A stretch of DNA of 64,000 nucleotides from Cannabis sativa (Eukaryota; Streptophyta; Magnoliopsida; Rosales; Cannabaceae). The notes below the pieces were generated by a model. It was given only the letters and a program-made list of their open reading frames with translations. It did no database searches and had not been told where the DNA came from. The first letter of the stretch is position 1, and every line of letters starts with the position of its first letter. The stretch lies in contig NC_083605.1 of the NCBI RefSeq assembly GCF_029168945.1, forward strand, positions 43,883,659-43,947,658. The letters run 5' to 3'. The translations under genes and the position numbers were made by a program. This document shows positions 26,462 through 37,796 of this stretch, one piece after another.

Positions 26462-27915
26462 TGTTAGGTTTTATGCCTTAAATAAAACTCCATTTCAATG
26501 TAATCTATTTTATTCAACATCAATAAAGAAACAAAAGTATTTTTCATTAATTTGTGTATGTTTTGGTTCACTTTATCAATTGCTTGTCTATTTGATTTAT
26601 AAATTCATCTTAAACTCTTTTCACATACTTGATCATGTTTATTGTGCTGTCATCACATTGGAAAGTAAACATGAGTATGTGAATAAAGTTTCCTAGATTT
26701 ATCAGACACAGGGTTTTACTGATATGATAATCTACAACAAGAGTTTACTTGCATTTGAAGAAATGCTATGTTCTTTCCAGAACATTGGTTAAAGTAAAGC
26801 TCAGGTGGGATGCATGGAGTATGCATCGGAAGGTACCGATATTGAACTTTGACTTAGATTTAATTAAACTTACCGTAAAATCTATTCAAGTCAATATCGC
26901 CAAGTTGATCTTAGATCAAATGTTCTTAATCCTGTTATGATTAGGCTCAATCTTGAAAGGCTATTCGTGTTCTTTGATTTGTTAGTTAAGCCTACTTTTA
27001 GGTCAGGGTGATACGTACATTTTGGGAACACGGTAGTGCAATTGAGTTGGGGCGCTAGCATAAACATGGAATCTATAGCTTCTATCAGGCGAATAGTAAG
27101 CAAAGGATGATCTCCTTCGAGCTTGACCAAACGAACATAAATGGTGGAGTACTCATTTCACATAAGCTGAAATATCATTTATACGGGGTCAAGTGTTTTA
27201 AGGATAAAATACATAGTACGGTGTTACGGTAATCTTATCCCTTTACAGTGTAGATCATTCATATAGAGGATCATTGATCAAATTAGGATTATAACAATGG
27301 ATAACTAATGATGCGTCTATATGGTGGAACATATAGAGCATTCTATATACTGAGAGTGCAATTCTAAGTTCTATGCATGGATTCCACAAAGAATTAATAA
27401 GTTAGTGAATTTTAGTGCTAAATTCTTGATCTACTTATTGGAAGCTCGGTTATATAGACCCATGGTCCCCGCACTAGTTGAGATAATATTGTTTGTAAGA
27501 CTCATGTAATTGGTTTTGATTAATCAATTATAATTCACAAATTAGACAATGTCTATTTGTGAAATTTTCACTAAGGGCGAAATTGTAAAGAAAGAGTTAA
27601 TAGGGGCATATTTCTTAATTATGATACTTTGTACGGTTCAATTAATAAATATGATAAATGACAATATTATTTAATAATTATTTATAGTTATTAAATAGTT
27701 AGAATTGGCATTTAAATGGTTGAATTAGAAAATTGGCATTTTTGAGAAAATCAGATACAAAAGTGTTAAAATTGTAAAATTGCAAAAAGCAAGGCCCAAA
27801 TCCATCAAGCCATGGCCGGCCACTTTTGTAGGCATTTTAAACTGATATTTTCATTATTTTAATGCCAAATAATTCAAACCTAACCCTAGTGGAATGCTAT
27901 AAATAGATAGTGAAG
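26462..27915 (+). mobile_element. Ty1-copia 3' LTR, first part (split by gypsy insertion)
   Basis: The LTR starts TGTTAGGTTTTATGCC right after the polypurine tract and continues beyond the gypsy element at 37367-37796, where it ends CTCCAACA (TGTTRG...CCAACA inverted ends). The two parts total about 1.88 kb. The same LTR family recurs at 51362-52203 and 53938-55778 (minus) and at 61050-61530 (plus). A 5-bp TGAAG at 27911-27915 is the target site of the nested gypsy element. Short open frames here (for example 26749-26940) are not conserved genes. Confidence 0.88.
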
Positions 27916-30151
27916 TGTAACACCCTAACTACCTTAGGCGTATTACGTGATTTTTAAACGTACTGTGCAGCTCGTTGCTAATCAACGAGGTTTATGGAAA
28001 AACGTGATTAATTAAAATTTTGCTTTTTGATTAAACTTGTAAAACATATTACAAAAGACTCGGGATCCCGATTATAAAAATATTTACAAAAAGTTTAACT
28101 GTTTAACTATTACATCAAAATAAAAGTCGTCTAACGACAGTTACAAAAATCCCAGCCTTGCTGTCCCGAGGATCGTACGCTCCAGGCCTAACCGCCCCGA
28201 CATGTACAATCTCATAAGCTCGCTCACGGTCCATCAGCTATAGCCTTGCCTTTACCTACACATGAATATAAACTGTGAGTCGACAGACTCAGTAAGAAAA
28301 GCATAAAAATATCATACATAACTAACTGCCGTGTCCAACACGATACTGAGTCCCGCTACTGCCATGTCCAACATGGTGCGAGCCACTTCTTGCCATGTCC
28401 AACATGGTGCGAGTTTTGAACGTTCATAGGGACGGTACTATTGACAAGTATCCTCCTGATCGGTCGAACCGGTCATACTCCGTCTTGGTCATACTCCACC
28501 TGTACCGACGGGATAGGTCAATAGCACCGAACCACCAACCAAATGTCGGCTGATCGGTCGAGCCGGTCATACTCCGGCTTGGTCATACTCCGGCTGTACC
28601 GACGTGACAGGGTTGGATGGTTCGAAGCCTAAATACATAACTAATGTAATCTAGCAGGCTTCCTACATGCACGCTAAACATGTAATCTACATATGCATAC
28701 TGTTATACTAATCTTACACTGGATTCGATTTCGATTGTGCCGTCAACCTGACTGGAACTGAAGCTGAGCGGCGGATTACTGGCTCCTAAACCATAAAAAT
28801 CACAACGCTATAAGTGACACGCTAAATCACTTCCCGGGGACTAAAACTTGGAACTAAAAGTTTCCCTATCGATAAAAAGCATGGCAATACCCCCTAAAAC
28901 ATAAAAACGAGGAAAACTAGGGTCCCTGAATTTTCCCCAACCGGTAGACCGGTTGCCCAACCGGAATTCCGGTTCTGGAAAATTCAGAACCCTCATCCGG
29001 AATTCCGGATGTACAACCGGAATTCCGGTTCCTCGCAGGCAGCCAACTAAAATTCTCATAACTCGACCAATTCAACCCCAATTGGTACCAAACTTTCCAG
29101 ACCTGTTCTAAACACCCCAAAGAACAAATCTAAGGCCTCAAAACCACCCAGAAAACACAGAGGCAAAATTCACCATTAAAGACCAAGCTTTGAGTTCCAA
29201 AACTCAAACTTGGTTAAATCCACTAACATGCATTCCACTAGCTTAATTCTACTTAAACTAGCATAAAATCACCTCTGAAAACAATTAGAAACTACAGCAA
29301 CAATACAGAAACAGAATCACTATAATTTCCTCCAAAAATCACATTTTTGCAAAGAAAACTCAAAGCTTTAACAATCTAACCTACATGCTTCCAACATAGC
29401 TCAAATAATATCAATTAACATGCTTTAAATCACATATATCAACAACAAAATCACAGCAGCAACATATACTAAAATCATGCATGCATTTCATCCATTTCAC
29501 TTAAAATTCAAGAAAACACAAAGGGAATTTACAAGAGATCAAACCTTGACTAGAATTACACAAGAATGAGTTGAAAATCACAAGCTTTGGGCAGAAAAAT
29601 CCCAGCCCTAGCAGCCCAAGCTTTGGCCGAAAAGAGGGAGAAAGAGAGAGTTTTGAGTGTTTTTGAAAATTCCTTAATTTTTTGACTAAGTGTTGAATGT
29701 TTGAGAAAAGGAGAACATAAATCACATTACTCATTTATTTCAGCCATGTAATAATAAAAATAAACATTTATTTTTCCATTTCATAAAGCCACAAAAGACA
29801 AAACACTAATGGGGCAAAAAGACCATTTTGCCCCTTCACCATAAAATCACATAAATCATACTAAAGGGGTATTTTTGGGAAATTCTAAATTCCCGGCCAT
29901 TCCCGACATTCCCAATGTCTAAAACCCGTCCCCAAACTACTAACATACTAAGTTGTGATTTCTACTGAGCCAAACGCCGAGTTCCAAAATACCGGACACC
30001 GGAAATGCAAAATATAAAAGCTACTGATGACATAATCATGCATTTCTGAATTCCATAAATAACAGTAATAAATTATTTAAATAGCTATAAATAATTTCAT
30101 AAATAAACATAAACAACTGCTAATTTCCAAATTAACTAAGCGGGCTTTACA
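27916..30151 (-). repeat. Gypsy 3' LTR (left copy)
   Basis: 2236 bp, ends TG...CA when read on minus. It is nearly identical to 35122-37361, with differences concentrated in about 28330-28760 (see findings). It contains short repeats of CCATGTCCAACATGG type (28328-28410), two GATCGGTCGA-CCGGTCATACTCC blocks (28440-28610), and three perfect CCGGAATTCCGG palindromes (28961-28972, 28997-29008, 29017-29028). The LTR should carry the promoter and polyadenylation site, but I could not pick a TATA box with confidence. Short frames such as 28841-29059 and 29501-29734 recur in the other LTR only because the LTRs are copies. Confidence 0.93.
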
Positions 30152-30152
30152 A

Positions 30153-30168
30153 CTATTCCCCCCTTAAA
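30153..30168 (-). other. Polypurine tract and integrase stop of gypsy element
   Basis: On minus the sequence AAGGGGGGAATAGT ends one base before the 3' LTR (TGTAAAGCCC). It is the plus-strand primer of the element. The TAG inside it is also the stop codon of the polyprotein, so coding capacity runs right up to the LTR. Confidence 0.85.
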
Positions 30169-31658
30169 AGGATTTCGTCCCCGAAATCTAACCTGAATAA
30201 CTCTGGATATTGAGCTCTCATATCTGACTCTAGCTCCCAGGTGGCTTCCTCCACCTTGCTGTTTCTCCAGAGAACCTTGACCAATGCTATGGTCTTATTC
30301 CGAAGGACTTTATCCTTTCTATCCAGGATCTGCACTGGTTGTTCCTCATATGACATGTCTGGCTGAAGCTGAAGACTCTCATAACTGAGTATATGAGAGG
30401 GGTCTGAAACGTATTTTCTCAACATTGAGACATGGAATACGTTGTGCACTGCTGATAAGGCTGGAGGCAATGCTAACCGATATGCCACTTGACCTATCTT
30501 CTCGAGAATCTCGAAAGGTCCTGTAAACCTAGGGCATAACTTGCCTCTTTTCCCGAAACGTTTAATCCCCTTCATCGGAGATACTCGCAAAAACACATGG
30601 TCCCCTACTCGGAACTCAACATCTCTACGTTTCGGATCTGCGTAACTCTTCTGTCTGCTCTGTGAGGCAAGCATTCTAGCTTTTATCTTTTCTATTGCCT
30701 CATTGGTCCGCTGAACTGACTCTGGACCTAGGTATTTCCTCTCCCCTGTCTCATCCCAGTGGATAGGGGATCTACATTTCCTACCGTACAACAGTTCATA
30801 GGGTGCCATCCCTATCGTACTCTGATAACTGTTGTTGTATGAAAATTCTATTAACGGTAGATATTTACTCCATGAACCCTCAAAGTCCATAACACAGGCT
30901 CTCAACATATCCTCCAATATCTGAATTGTCCTTTCGGACTGACCATCTGTCTGAGGATGGAATGCTGTACTGAATTTTAGCTTCGTACCCATTGCCCGTT
31001 GCAAACTTTGCCAAAATTTGGAGGTGAATTTCGGATCCCTGTCCGAAACTATAGACTTCGGTACCCCGTGAAGTCTCACTATCTCCCTGACATATAACTC
31101 TGCCAACTGATCCACTGTAAATGTTGTTCTAACCGGCAGAAAATGAGCAGATTTCGTAAATCGATCCACCACTACCCAGATGGAATCATACATACCCGTG
31201 GTCCTAGGTAACCCGACCACAAAATCCATCGTAATATCTTCCCATTTCCATTCTGGTAGGGTTAGAGGCTGCAACAACCGTGCTGGTCTCTGATGTTCAG
31301 CCTTGATCTGCTGACAAGTGAGGCATCTCGATACGAATTCTACCAAATTCTTCTTCATACCGCTCCACCAGAAGTACGGTTTCAAATCTTGGTACATCTT
31401 GGTGGTGCCGGGATGCAGAGAATATGGAGTAGAATGAGCCTCCTCAAAGATCTCATTTTTAAGTTTCGCACTGTTTGGAACACAAACCCTGGCTTTATAC
31501 AAAAGCATCCCACTGTCTGACACTGAAAAGTCTTTGGCTTGACCAGCCAATACCTCATCTCGGATCTTCACTAACTCCGGATCTGTCATCTGAGCGACTT
31601 TTATTCTTTCCAACGGATCGGATTGCGGCGTTAAGTTGTGAAGTGACCTACCACAAAC
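30153..31658 (-). pseudogene. Gypsy integrase with C-terminal chromodomain-like segment
   Basis: This is the 3' part of the polyprotein, which joins element cDNA to host chromatin. The open frame runs from just after the TGA at 31659-31661; the conserved sequence starts around an internal Leu codon (TTG, 31611-31613) and gives 486 residues from there. Counting from that codon: an HHCC zinc-binding region (HPGTTK near 67, CLTC near 97-100), catalytic core D130 (DITMDF), D191 (VSDRDPKF) and E227 (QTDGQSE) with the canonical 35-residue D-E spacing, a GPF motif near 365, and a terminal segment near 427-475 (VQILDRKDKVLRNKTIALVKVLW...ATWELESDM) that looks like a chromodomain. All three catalytic residues are intact. 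It lacks its own start and is cut off from RNase H only by the stop, so it is a polyprotein piece rather than a gene. Confidence 0.92.
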
Positions 31659-32267
31659 TCAATGCTTGGATCTAACCATATCCTCGGCTATACGGGGTGA
31701 GATCTGAACCATGCTAGCTACTTGCCCGGGACCCTTTCTGCTCAGGGCATCGGCCACTACATTGGCTTTTCCGGGATGATAGAGGATCTCACAATCATAA
31801 TCCTTTACTAATTCCAACCAACGCCTTTGTCTCATGTTCAAATCTTTCTGAGTAAAGAAATACTTGAGACTTTTATGGTCGGTATAGATCTCGCACTTCT
31901 CCCCATAAAGGTAATGCCGCCAAATCTTCAGTGCAAAAACCACTGCGGCCAATTCTAAATCATGAGTCGGGTATCGCTGTTCATAATCCTTTAACTGACG
32001 GGAGGCATAAGCGATAACACGATCGGCTTGCATCAATACGCACCCCAAACCCTGTTTGGATGCGTCACAGTAGACTACGAACTTCTCCTTGTCCGAAGGC
32101 AAAGCTAGTACCGGAGCAGTAATCAACCTCTGTTTCAGCTCCTGAAAACTAGCTTCGCATTTATCTGACCAGATAAATCGCTGATTCTTCTTTGTAAGCT
32201 CGGTTAGGGGCATTGAAATTTTGGAGAACCCCTCCACGAACCTACGGTAGTACCCAGCTAATCCCAA
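31659..32267 (-). pseudogene. Gypsy RT connection and RNase H segment
   Basis: About 202 residues in a frame different from the upstream gag-RT frame. It begins with [13 protein letters not shown], the RT-thumb/connection sequence that should follow directly on the RT, then RNase H with YCDAS (first Asp), [11 protein letters not shown] (Glu), YTDHKSLKY (Asp) and NVVADALSR. RNase H removes template RNA during reverse transcription. It ends in TGA after MVRSKH. The sequence just before and after suggests either a simple nonsense change or a pair of compensating indels, because the conserved IEFVVG string is readable in a neighbouring frame for a few codons. Confidence 0.9.
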
Positions 32268-34840
32268 GAAGCTTCGATCTCATCACTTGTCTTCGGTCTC
32301 GGCCAATCCCTGACGGATTCAATCTTCCCGGGATCCACCTTGATCCCATCTTTACTCACAATGTGCCCTAGGAAGGACACCTGAGACAACCAGAACTCAC
32401 ATTTCTTGAACTTGGCGTAGAGCTTATGTTCTCGAAGTCGTTGCAGTACCATCTGAAGATGTAACTCATGCTCCTCTTCTGACTGAGAGTACACGAGGAT
32501 GTCGTCGATAAACACAATCACACAGATATCGAGGAAATCCTTGAATACTCTATTCATCAGGTCCATGAATGCTGCAGGAGCATTGGTTAGCCCGAATGAC
32601 ATAACCAGAAACTCGTAGTGTCCATACCTAGTGCGGAAAGCCGTCTTCGGAATGTCCTCCTCTCGGATTCTCAACTGATGATAACCCGAACGGAGATCAA
32701 TCTTAGAAAAGACCGTCTTCCCCTGAAGCTGATCGAACAAGTCATCGATCCTAGGTAATGGGTATTTATTCTTCACCGTTAGCTTGTTCAACTCCCTGTA
32801 GTCGATGCACATCCTCATAGATCCATCCTTCTTCTTGACGAACAAAACCGGGGCTCCCCAGGGTGACACACTGGGCCGAATGAACCCTATGTCAAGCAAC
32901 CCTTGGAGCTGAATCTTTAATTCCTTAAGTTCAGCTGGAGCCATCCTATACGGGGCTTTGGAAACCGGATCCACCCCTGGTGCCAAGTCAATCACGAAAT
33001 CGATCTCCCGCTGAGGTGGTAACCCTGGAAGTTCTTCGGGAAAGACGTCCAAAAATTCCCGAACCACTCTGATGTCCTCTGGCCGAATGGTGTCTGGCCG
33101 AGTGGTGTCCACCACCACGGCCAGAAACCCTAAGCACCCGCCGTGCAACAATTCTCTCGCTGACATAGCCGAGATCACCGGGATCCGAGATCCCTGAACC
33201 GAACCCACAAATATAAACGGTTCTTCACTTTCCGGTTGGAAGACCACCATCTTCCTTTTACAGTCAATGCTCGCCGAATATTTAGATAGGAAATCCATTC
33301 CTAAAATAATATCAAATTCGACTAAGCTCATCTCTATCAGAACAGCGCTTAACTCTCTACCATCTATCCTGATCGGCATAGACCTAATCCACCTATTGGA
33401 GATAACCAATTCTCCGCCAGGTAACAGGGTTCCAAACCCTGATTCATATCTATCAAAGGGTCTACCCAACTTACTAAAGACTCTGGCCGCCACATAAGAA
33501 TGTGTAGCCCCAGAATCAAACAGCACTGAATAAAGCGAGTTGTTAATAAAAAGCTGACCTGTAACAACTGATGGGCTGGCATCTGCATCAGCCTGCGTGA
33601 TAGCGAACACCCTGGCTGGAGTGGGTATCGCTGGAGCTCTCGGTGCCTCTGGCCGGAGCTGGGAACATTCCCTCTTGAAGTGTCCGGGCATGCCACAATG
33701 AAAGCATCCCTGACCCTTGCACTCACCCCGATGATGCCTCTTGCAGCTAGGGCACTCGGGATAGGAGAATCGGGTCTCATTACCACCAGGACGACTCCCT
33801 CTGTTCTGGTTCCCCCGGAACCTCTTGTTCTGACCCGAGCCACCGGAAGCAGTGGGTGCCCTCTTCCTCTGATCAATGGCCGAACCACTACTCCCCCTGC
33901 TATAGCCTGATGCAGGAGGGGTAGGAGCTCCGCCACTCACCGGAGTACTGGCTGATTCTGACATACACCCCACTGCGCCCTCAGCTCGCAGTGCCTTCTC
34001 CACCATCTGAGCGTAGGTGGTGCTGTCGTCCGTGGTGATCATCAGGTCATGCCTGATCTTGGGATTCAACCCGTCCAAGTACTTCTCCTTCTTGCTGAAG
34101 TCAGTCGACACAATTCCCGAGGCTAACCTCGCCAACCGATCAAACTGAGTAGTATACTCAGTGACGCTCATGTTCTCCCGTTGGGTCAGGTGAACGAACT
34201 CTTTCCTCTTGGCGCTTCTGACCGCCTCATTGTAATACTTTGCGTTGAAGAGTTCTTGGAACCTTTCCCAAGTCATGGTGGTGACGTCATGGATCTGAGA
34301 CACCATGTCCCACCATACCAGGGCGTCCTCCTGGAACTGAAACGTGGCGCACACCACTCTGTCGTTACCGGTGACACCCATGAAATTCAGGATTCTGGTA
34401 ATCACCGTCAGCCACTGCTCGACTTTCATCACGTCCGGACCTCCCAGGAAAACCGGAGGTGCTTGCTTCCGGAACCGCTCATACAATGGTTCCAATCTAT
34501 GGGCCGCCACCACTATCTCGGCCTGGGCAGCAGGGGCAGGTGCCACTGGAACTAAGGGCACAGGAACTGCAGGAGCACCCTGCTGTCTCAACCTCTGAAT
34601 CTCGAGGTCTTGTTCTTCGATCCGGGCTTGCATCTCCGCAAACCGTAACTCCCAATTCGGGGCTCCCTGATCGGCTGGGGGAGCCTGGGCAGCCTGTGGC
34701 GGGTTCTCATCACCCCGGCCACGAGCCCTGCCTCGGGGACCTCTACCTCGGCCCCTGGCAGGTGGGGGAAACTGAGCTCCCTGTCCCTGATTCGACCCTA
34801 CGGAGTTGCCCTGACTCCTGGTAGTCCGCCTGGCGTCCAT
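32258..34840 (-). pseudogene. Gypsy gag-protease-reverse transcriptase
   Basis: 860 residues from an ATG at 34838-34840. In order: an Arg/Gly-rich N-terminus ([15 protein letters not shown], 29-42), a retrotransposon gag domain (about 140-260), a CX2CX3HX3C box (C363-C374), a CX2CX4HX4C zinc knuckle (C379, C382, H387, C392), an aspartic protease with D442-S-G, and RT from about 620 with the FIDD catalytic motif at 777-780. Gag forms particles and binds RNA, protease matures the polyprotein, RT makes cDNA. The frame goes wrong about six residues before the end (KTSDEI then five out-of-frame residues and a stop); the expected continuation GLAGYYRRF is found in another frame that overlaps by about ten bases. 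A one-base loss near 32276 is the simplest explanation. Otherwise the frame is fully open, so decay is recent. Confidence 0.94.
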
Positions 34841-35106
34841 CTAGCTAGAACCGCCTGCGAAACCAAGAGTTGGCATATCAGGTCGTATTCAAGGCGACCT
34901 TACTAATGCCGCTTAATTTGGAAATTAGAAATGAAACATGCGCCTATTCTACTATCAGGCTACTAACATGCTTCCTAACAGGCTTTTCTTTTCCATAACT
35001 GAATAAAATAAACTACTAAAGCAATAAAGGCTTACTGAACCGTGAACCGAGCTAACTGCTATGATGATTGTACATGTCGTGACGATCTTCGGAAGACAAC
35101 CTGGCG
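34841..35106 (-). other. Gypsy 5' untranslated leader
   Basis: About 266 bp between the primer-binding site and the gag ATG on the minus strand. No gene or conserved structure recognised. It presumably holds the packaging signal, but nothing in the sequence identifies one. Confidence 0.6.
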
Positions 35107-35118
35107 GCTCTGATACCA
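35107..35118 (-). other. Primer-binding site for initiator Met-tRNA
   Basis: Minus strand TGGTATCAGAGC, three bases inside the 5' LTR end (TGTTACA), is the standard complement of the 3' end of plant initiator Met-tRNA used by many LTR retrotransposons. It fixes the orientation of the element as minus. Confidence 0.93.
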
Positions 35119-35121
35119 AAT

Positions 35122-37361
35122 TGTAACACCCTAACTACCTTAGGCGTATTACGTGATTTTTAAACGTACTGTGCAGCTCGTTGCTAATCAATGAGGTTTA
35201 TGGAAAAACGTGATTAATTAAAATTTTGCTTTTTCATTAAACTTGTAAAACATATTACAAAAGACTCGGGATCCCGATTATAAAAATATTTACAAAAAGT
35301 TTAACTGTTTAACTATTACATCAAAATAAAAGTCGTCTAACGACAGTTACAAAAATCCCAGCCCTGCTGTCCCGAGGATCGTACGCTCCAGGCCTAACCG
35401 CCCCGACATGTACAATCCCATAAGCTCGCTCACGGTCCATCAGCAACTGCCTTGCCTTTACCTACACATGAACGTAAACTGTGAGTCGACAGACTCAGTA
35501 AGAAAAGCATAAAAATATCATACATAACTAACTGCCGTGTCCAACACGATACTGAGTCCCGCTACTGCCATGTCCAACATGGTACTGAGCCACTACTGCC
35601 ATGTCCAACATGGTACTGAGTTTTGAACGTTCATAGGGACGGTACTATTGACAAGTATCCTCCTGATCGGTCGAACCGGTCATACTCCGGCTGCTGGTCA
35701 TACTCCAGCCTGTACCGACGGGAGAGGTCAATAGCACTGAACCACCAACCAAATGTCGGCTGATCGGTCGAGCCGGTCATACTCCGATTCTTGGTCATAC
35801 TCCGGCTGTACCGACGTGACGGGGTTGGATGGTTCGAAGCCTAAATACATAACTAATGTAATCTAGCAGGCTTCCTACATGCACGCTAAACATGTAATCT
35901 ACATATGCATACTGTTATACTAATCTTACACGGATTAGATTTCGGGTGTGCCGGTCAACCTGACCGGAATCAAGCTGAGCGGCGGATTACTGGCTCCTAA
36001 ACCATAAAAATCACAACGCTATAAGTGACACGCTAAATCACTTCCCGGGGACTAAAACTTGGAACTATAAGTTTCCCTATCGATAAAAAGCATGGCAATA
36101 CCCCTAAAACATAAAAACGAGGAAAACTAGGGTCCCTGAATTTTCCCCAACCGGTAGACCGGTTGCCCAACCGGAATTCCGGTTCTGGAAAATTCAGAAC
36201 CCTCATCCGGAATTCCGGATGTACAACCGGAATTCCGGTTCCTCGCAGGCAGCCAACTAAAATTCTCATAACTCGACCAATTCAACCCCAATTGGTACCA
36301 AACTTTCCAGACCTGTTCTAAACACCCCAAAGAACAAATCTAAGGCCTCAAAACCACCCAGAAAACACAGAGGCAAAATTCACCATTAAAGACCAAGCTT
36401 TGAGTTCCAAAACTCAAACTTGGTTAAATCCACTAACATGCATTCCACTAGCTTAATTCTACTTAAACTAGCATAAAATCACCTCTGAAAACAATTAGAA
36501 ACTACAACAACAATACAGAAACAGAATCACTATAATTTCCTCCAAAAATCACATTTTTGCAAAGAAAACTCAAAGCTTTAACAATCTAACCTACATGCTT
36601 CCAACATAGCTCAAATAATATCAATTAACATGCTTTAAATCACATATATCAACAACAAAATCACAGCAGCAACATATACTAAAATCATGCATGCATTTCA
36701 TCCATTTCACTTAAAATTCAAGAAAACACAAAGGGAATTTACAAGAGATCAAACCTTGACTAGAATTACACAAGAATGAGTTGAAAATCACAAGCTTTGG
36801 GCAGAAAAATCCCAGCCCTAGCAGCCCAAGCTTTGGCCGAAAAGAGGGAGAAAGAGAGAGCTTTGAGTGTTTTTGAAAATTTCTTAATTTTTTGACTAAG
36901 TGTTGAATGTTTGAGAAAAGAAGAATATAAATCACATTACTCATTTATTTCAGCCATGTAATAATAAAAATAAACATTTATTTTTCCATTTCATAAAGCC
37001 ACAAAAGACAAAACACTAATGGGGCAAAAAGACCATTTTGCCCCTTCACCATAAAATCACATAAATCATACTAAAGGGGTATTTTTGGGAAATTCTAAAT
37101 TCCCGGCCATTCCCGACATTCCCAATGTCTAAAACCCGTCCCCAAACTACTAACATACTAAGTTGTGATTTCTACTGAGCCAAACGCCGAGTTCCAAAAT
37201 ACCGGACACCGGAAATGCAAAATATAAAAGCTACTGATGACATAATCATGCATTTCTGAATTACATAAATAACAGTAATAAATTATTTAAATAGCTATAA
37301 ATAATTTCATAAATAAACATAAACAACTGCTAATTTCCAAATTAACTAAGCGGGCTTTACA
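35122..37361 (-). repeat. Gypsy 5' LTR (right copy)
   Basis: 2240 bp, the mate of 27916-30151. Three CCGGAATTCCGG palindromes are kept (36171-36182, 36207-36218, 36227-36238). Outside the variable 35.54-35.98 kb part I count only a handful of substitutions relative to the left copy, which implies recent insertion. Confidence 0.93.
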
Positions 37362-37366
37362 TGAAG

Positions 37367-37796
37367 GCTTCAGGAAAATTACACTTCTGAATCAGAAAAC
37401 CTGAGCTTTTCTCTCTCTACCTTGGCCTCCACTCTCTCTCTCTCTTCTTCCTTAGAATTTCGAAATTACCTTAGTGATTAGAGTAGTGCCCACACACAGC
37501 AAGCAATACCTCAATCATAGTGAGGAATATCGTGAAGAAAGATCATCAGCTAAGGAGTTTCAGCATCAAGGATTCAGAGAAAGAAATCCAGGTTCAGATC
37601 TTGATAATACTCTGTTACAGAAACGATACAAGGGTTAGAGATCTGAACGGAAGGAGTCATTTAATTCCGCTGCACCCAATGTAAGGTTTATTAAACTTTA
37701 TACGTGTTTATTTCATCGTTTTAGAAAGTTCATATTTAGGGTGTTAATAAACATACATGTGAGTAGATCTAAGATCCTGGTAAAATAACTCCAACA
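37367..37796 (+). mobile_element. Ty1-copia 3' LTR, second part
   Basis: Continuation of the copia LTR from 27915 after the nested gypsy element and its repeated TGAAG. It includes CTCTCTCT runs (37410-37445) and ends GGTAAAATAACTCCAACA at 37796, the same terminus that begins (inverted) the LTRs at 51362 and 53938. Satellite resumes at the next base. Confidence 0.88.

Larger units (their letters stand above)
27916..37361 (-). mobile_element. Full-length Ty3-gypsy chromovirus (Tekay/Del-type), nested
   Basis: A 9446-bp LTR retrotransposon on the minus strand: 5' LTR at 35122-37361, Met-initiator PBS, gag-protease-RT, RNase H, integrase with a C-terminal chromodomain-like segment, polypurine tract, and 3' LTR at 27916-30151. 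LTRs of about 2.24 kb starting TGTAAAGCCC and ending GGGTGTTACA, a gag with two Cys/His boxes and the integrase tail fit the Tekay (Del) chromovirus lineage; this is family-level recognition without a tree. It inserted into the copia LTR, so it is the younger of the two. The coding region is broken by a frameshift (near 32276) and an in-frame TGA (31659-31661), so it cannot move on its own in this form. Confidence 0.93.
27911..37366. other. Target site duplication TGAAG flanking gypsy element
   Basis: TGAAG is found at 27911-27915 and again at 37362-37366, directly outside the TG...CA ends of the gypsy element. A 5-bp duplication is usual for Ty3-gypsy integrase. Perfect identity shows the element is bounded by its original insertion event. 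Confidence 0.92.

Noticed and set aside
28841..29120. Frames inside the gypsy LTR (repeated at 36033-36330) encoding GIPVVHPEFRMRVLNFPEPEFR-like peptides
   Set aside because: The repetition comes from the LTR copies and the peptide repetition from the CCGGAATTCCGG palindromes; no start context or homology suggests a protein.
29501..29734. 77-aa frame in the gypsy LTR, conserved at 36711-36944
   Set aside because: Conserved only because the LTRs are recent copies; no recognisable domain.
33364..33936. 190-aa minus-strand frame and plus-strand frames (33267-33497, 33680-33910, 34181-34555, 34344-34598, 34459-34824) in the gypsy element
   Set aside because: These overlap the clearly coding gag-protease-RT frame in other frames or on the other strand and show no conserved motif; they are shadows.
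35107..35118. Possible tRNA-related gene near the Met-tRNA complement
   Set aside because: Only a 12-bp complement to the tRNA 3' end is present, without a cloverleaf; it is a primer-binding site.
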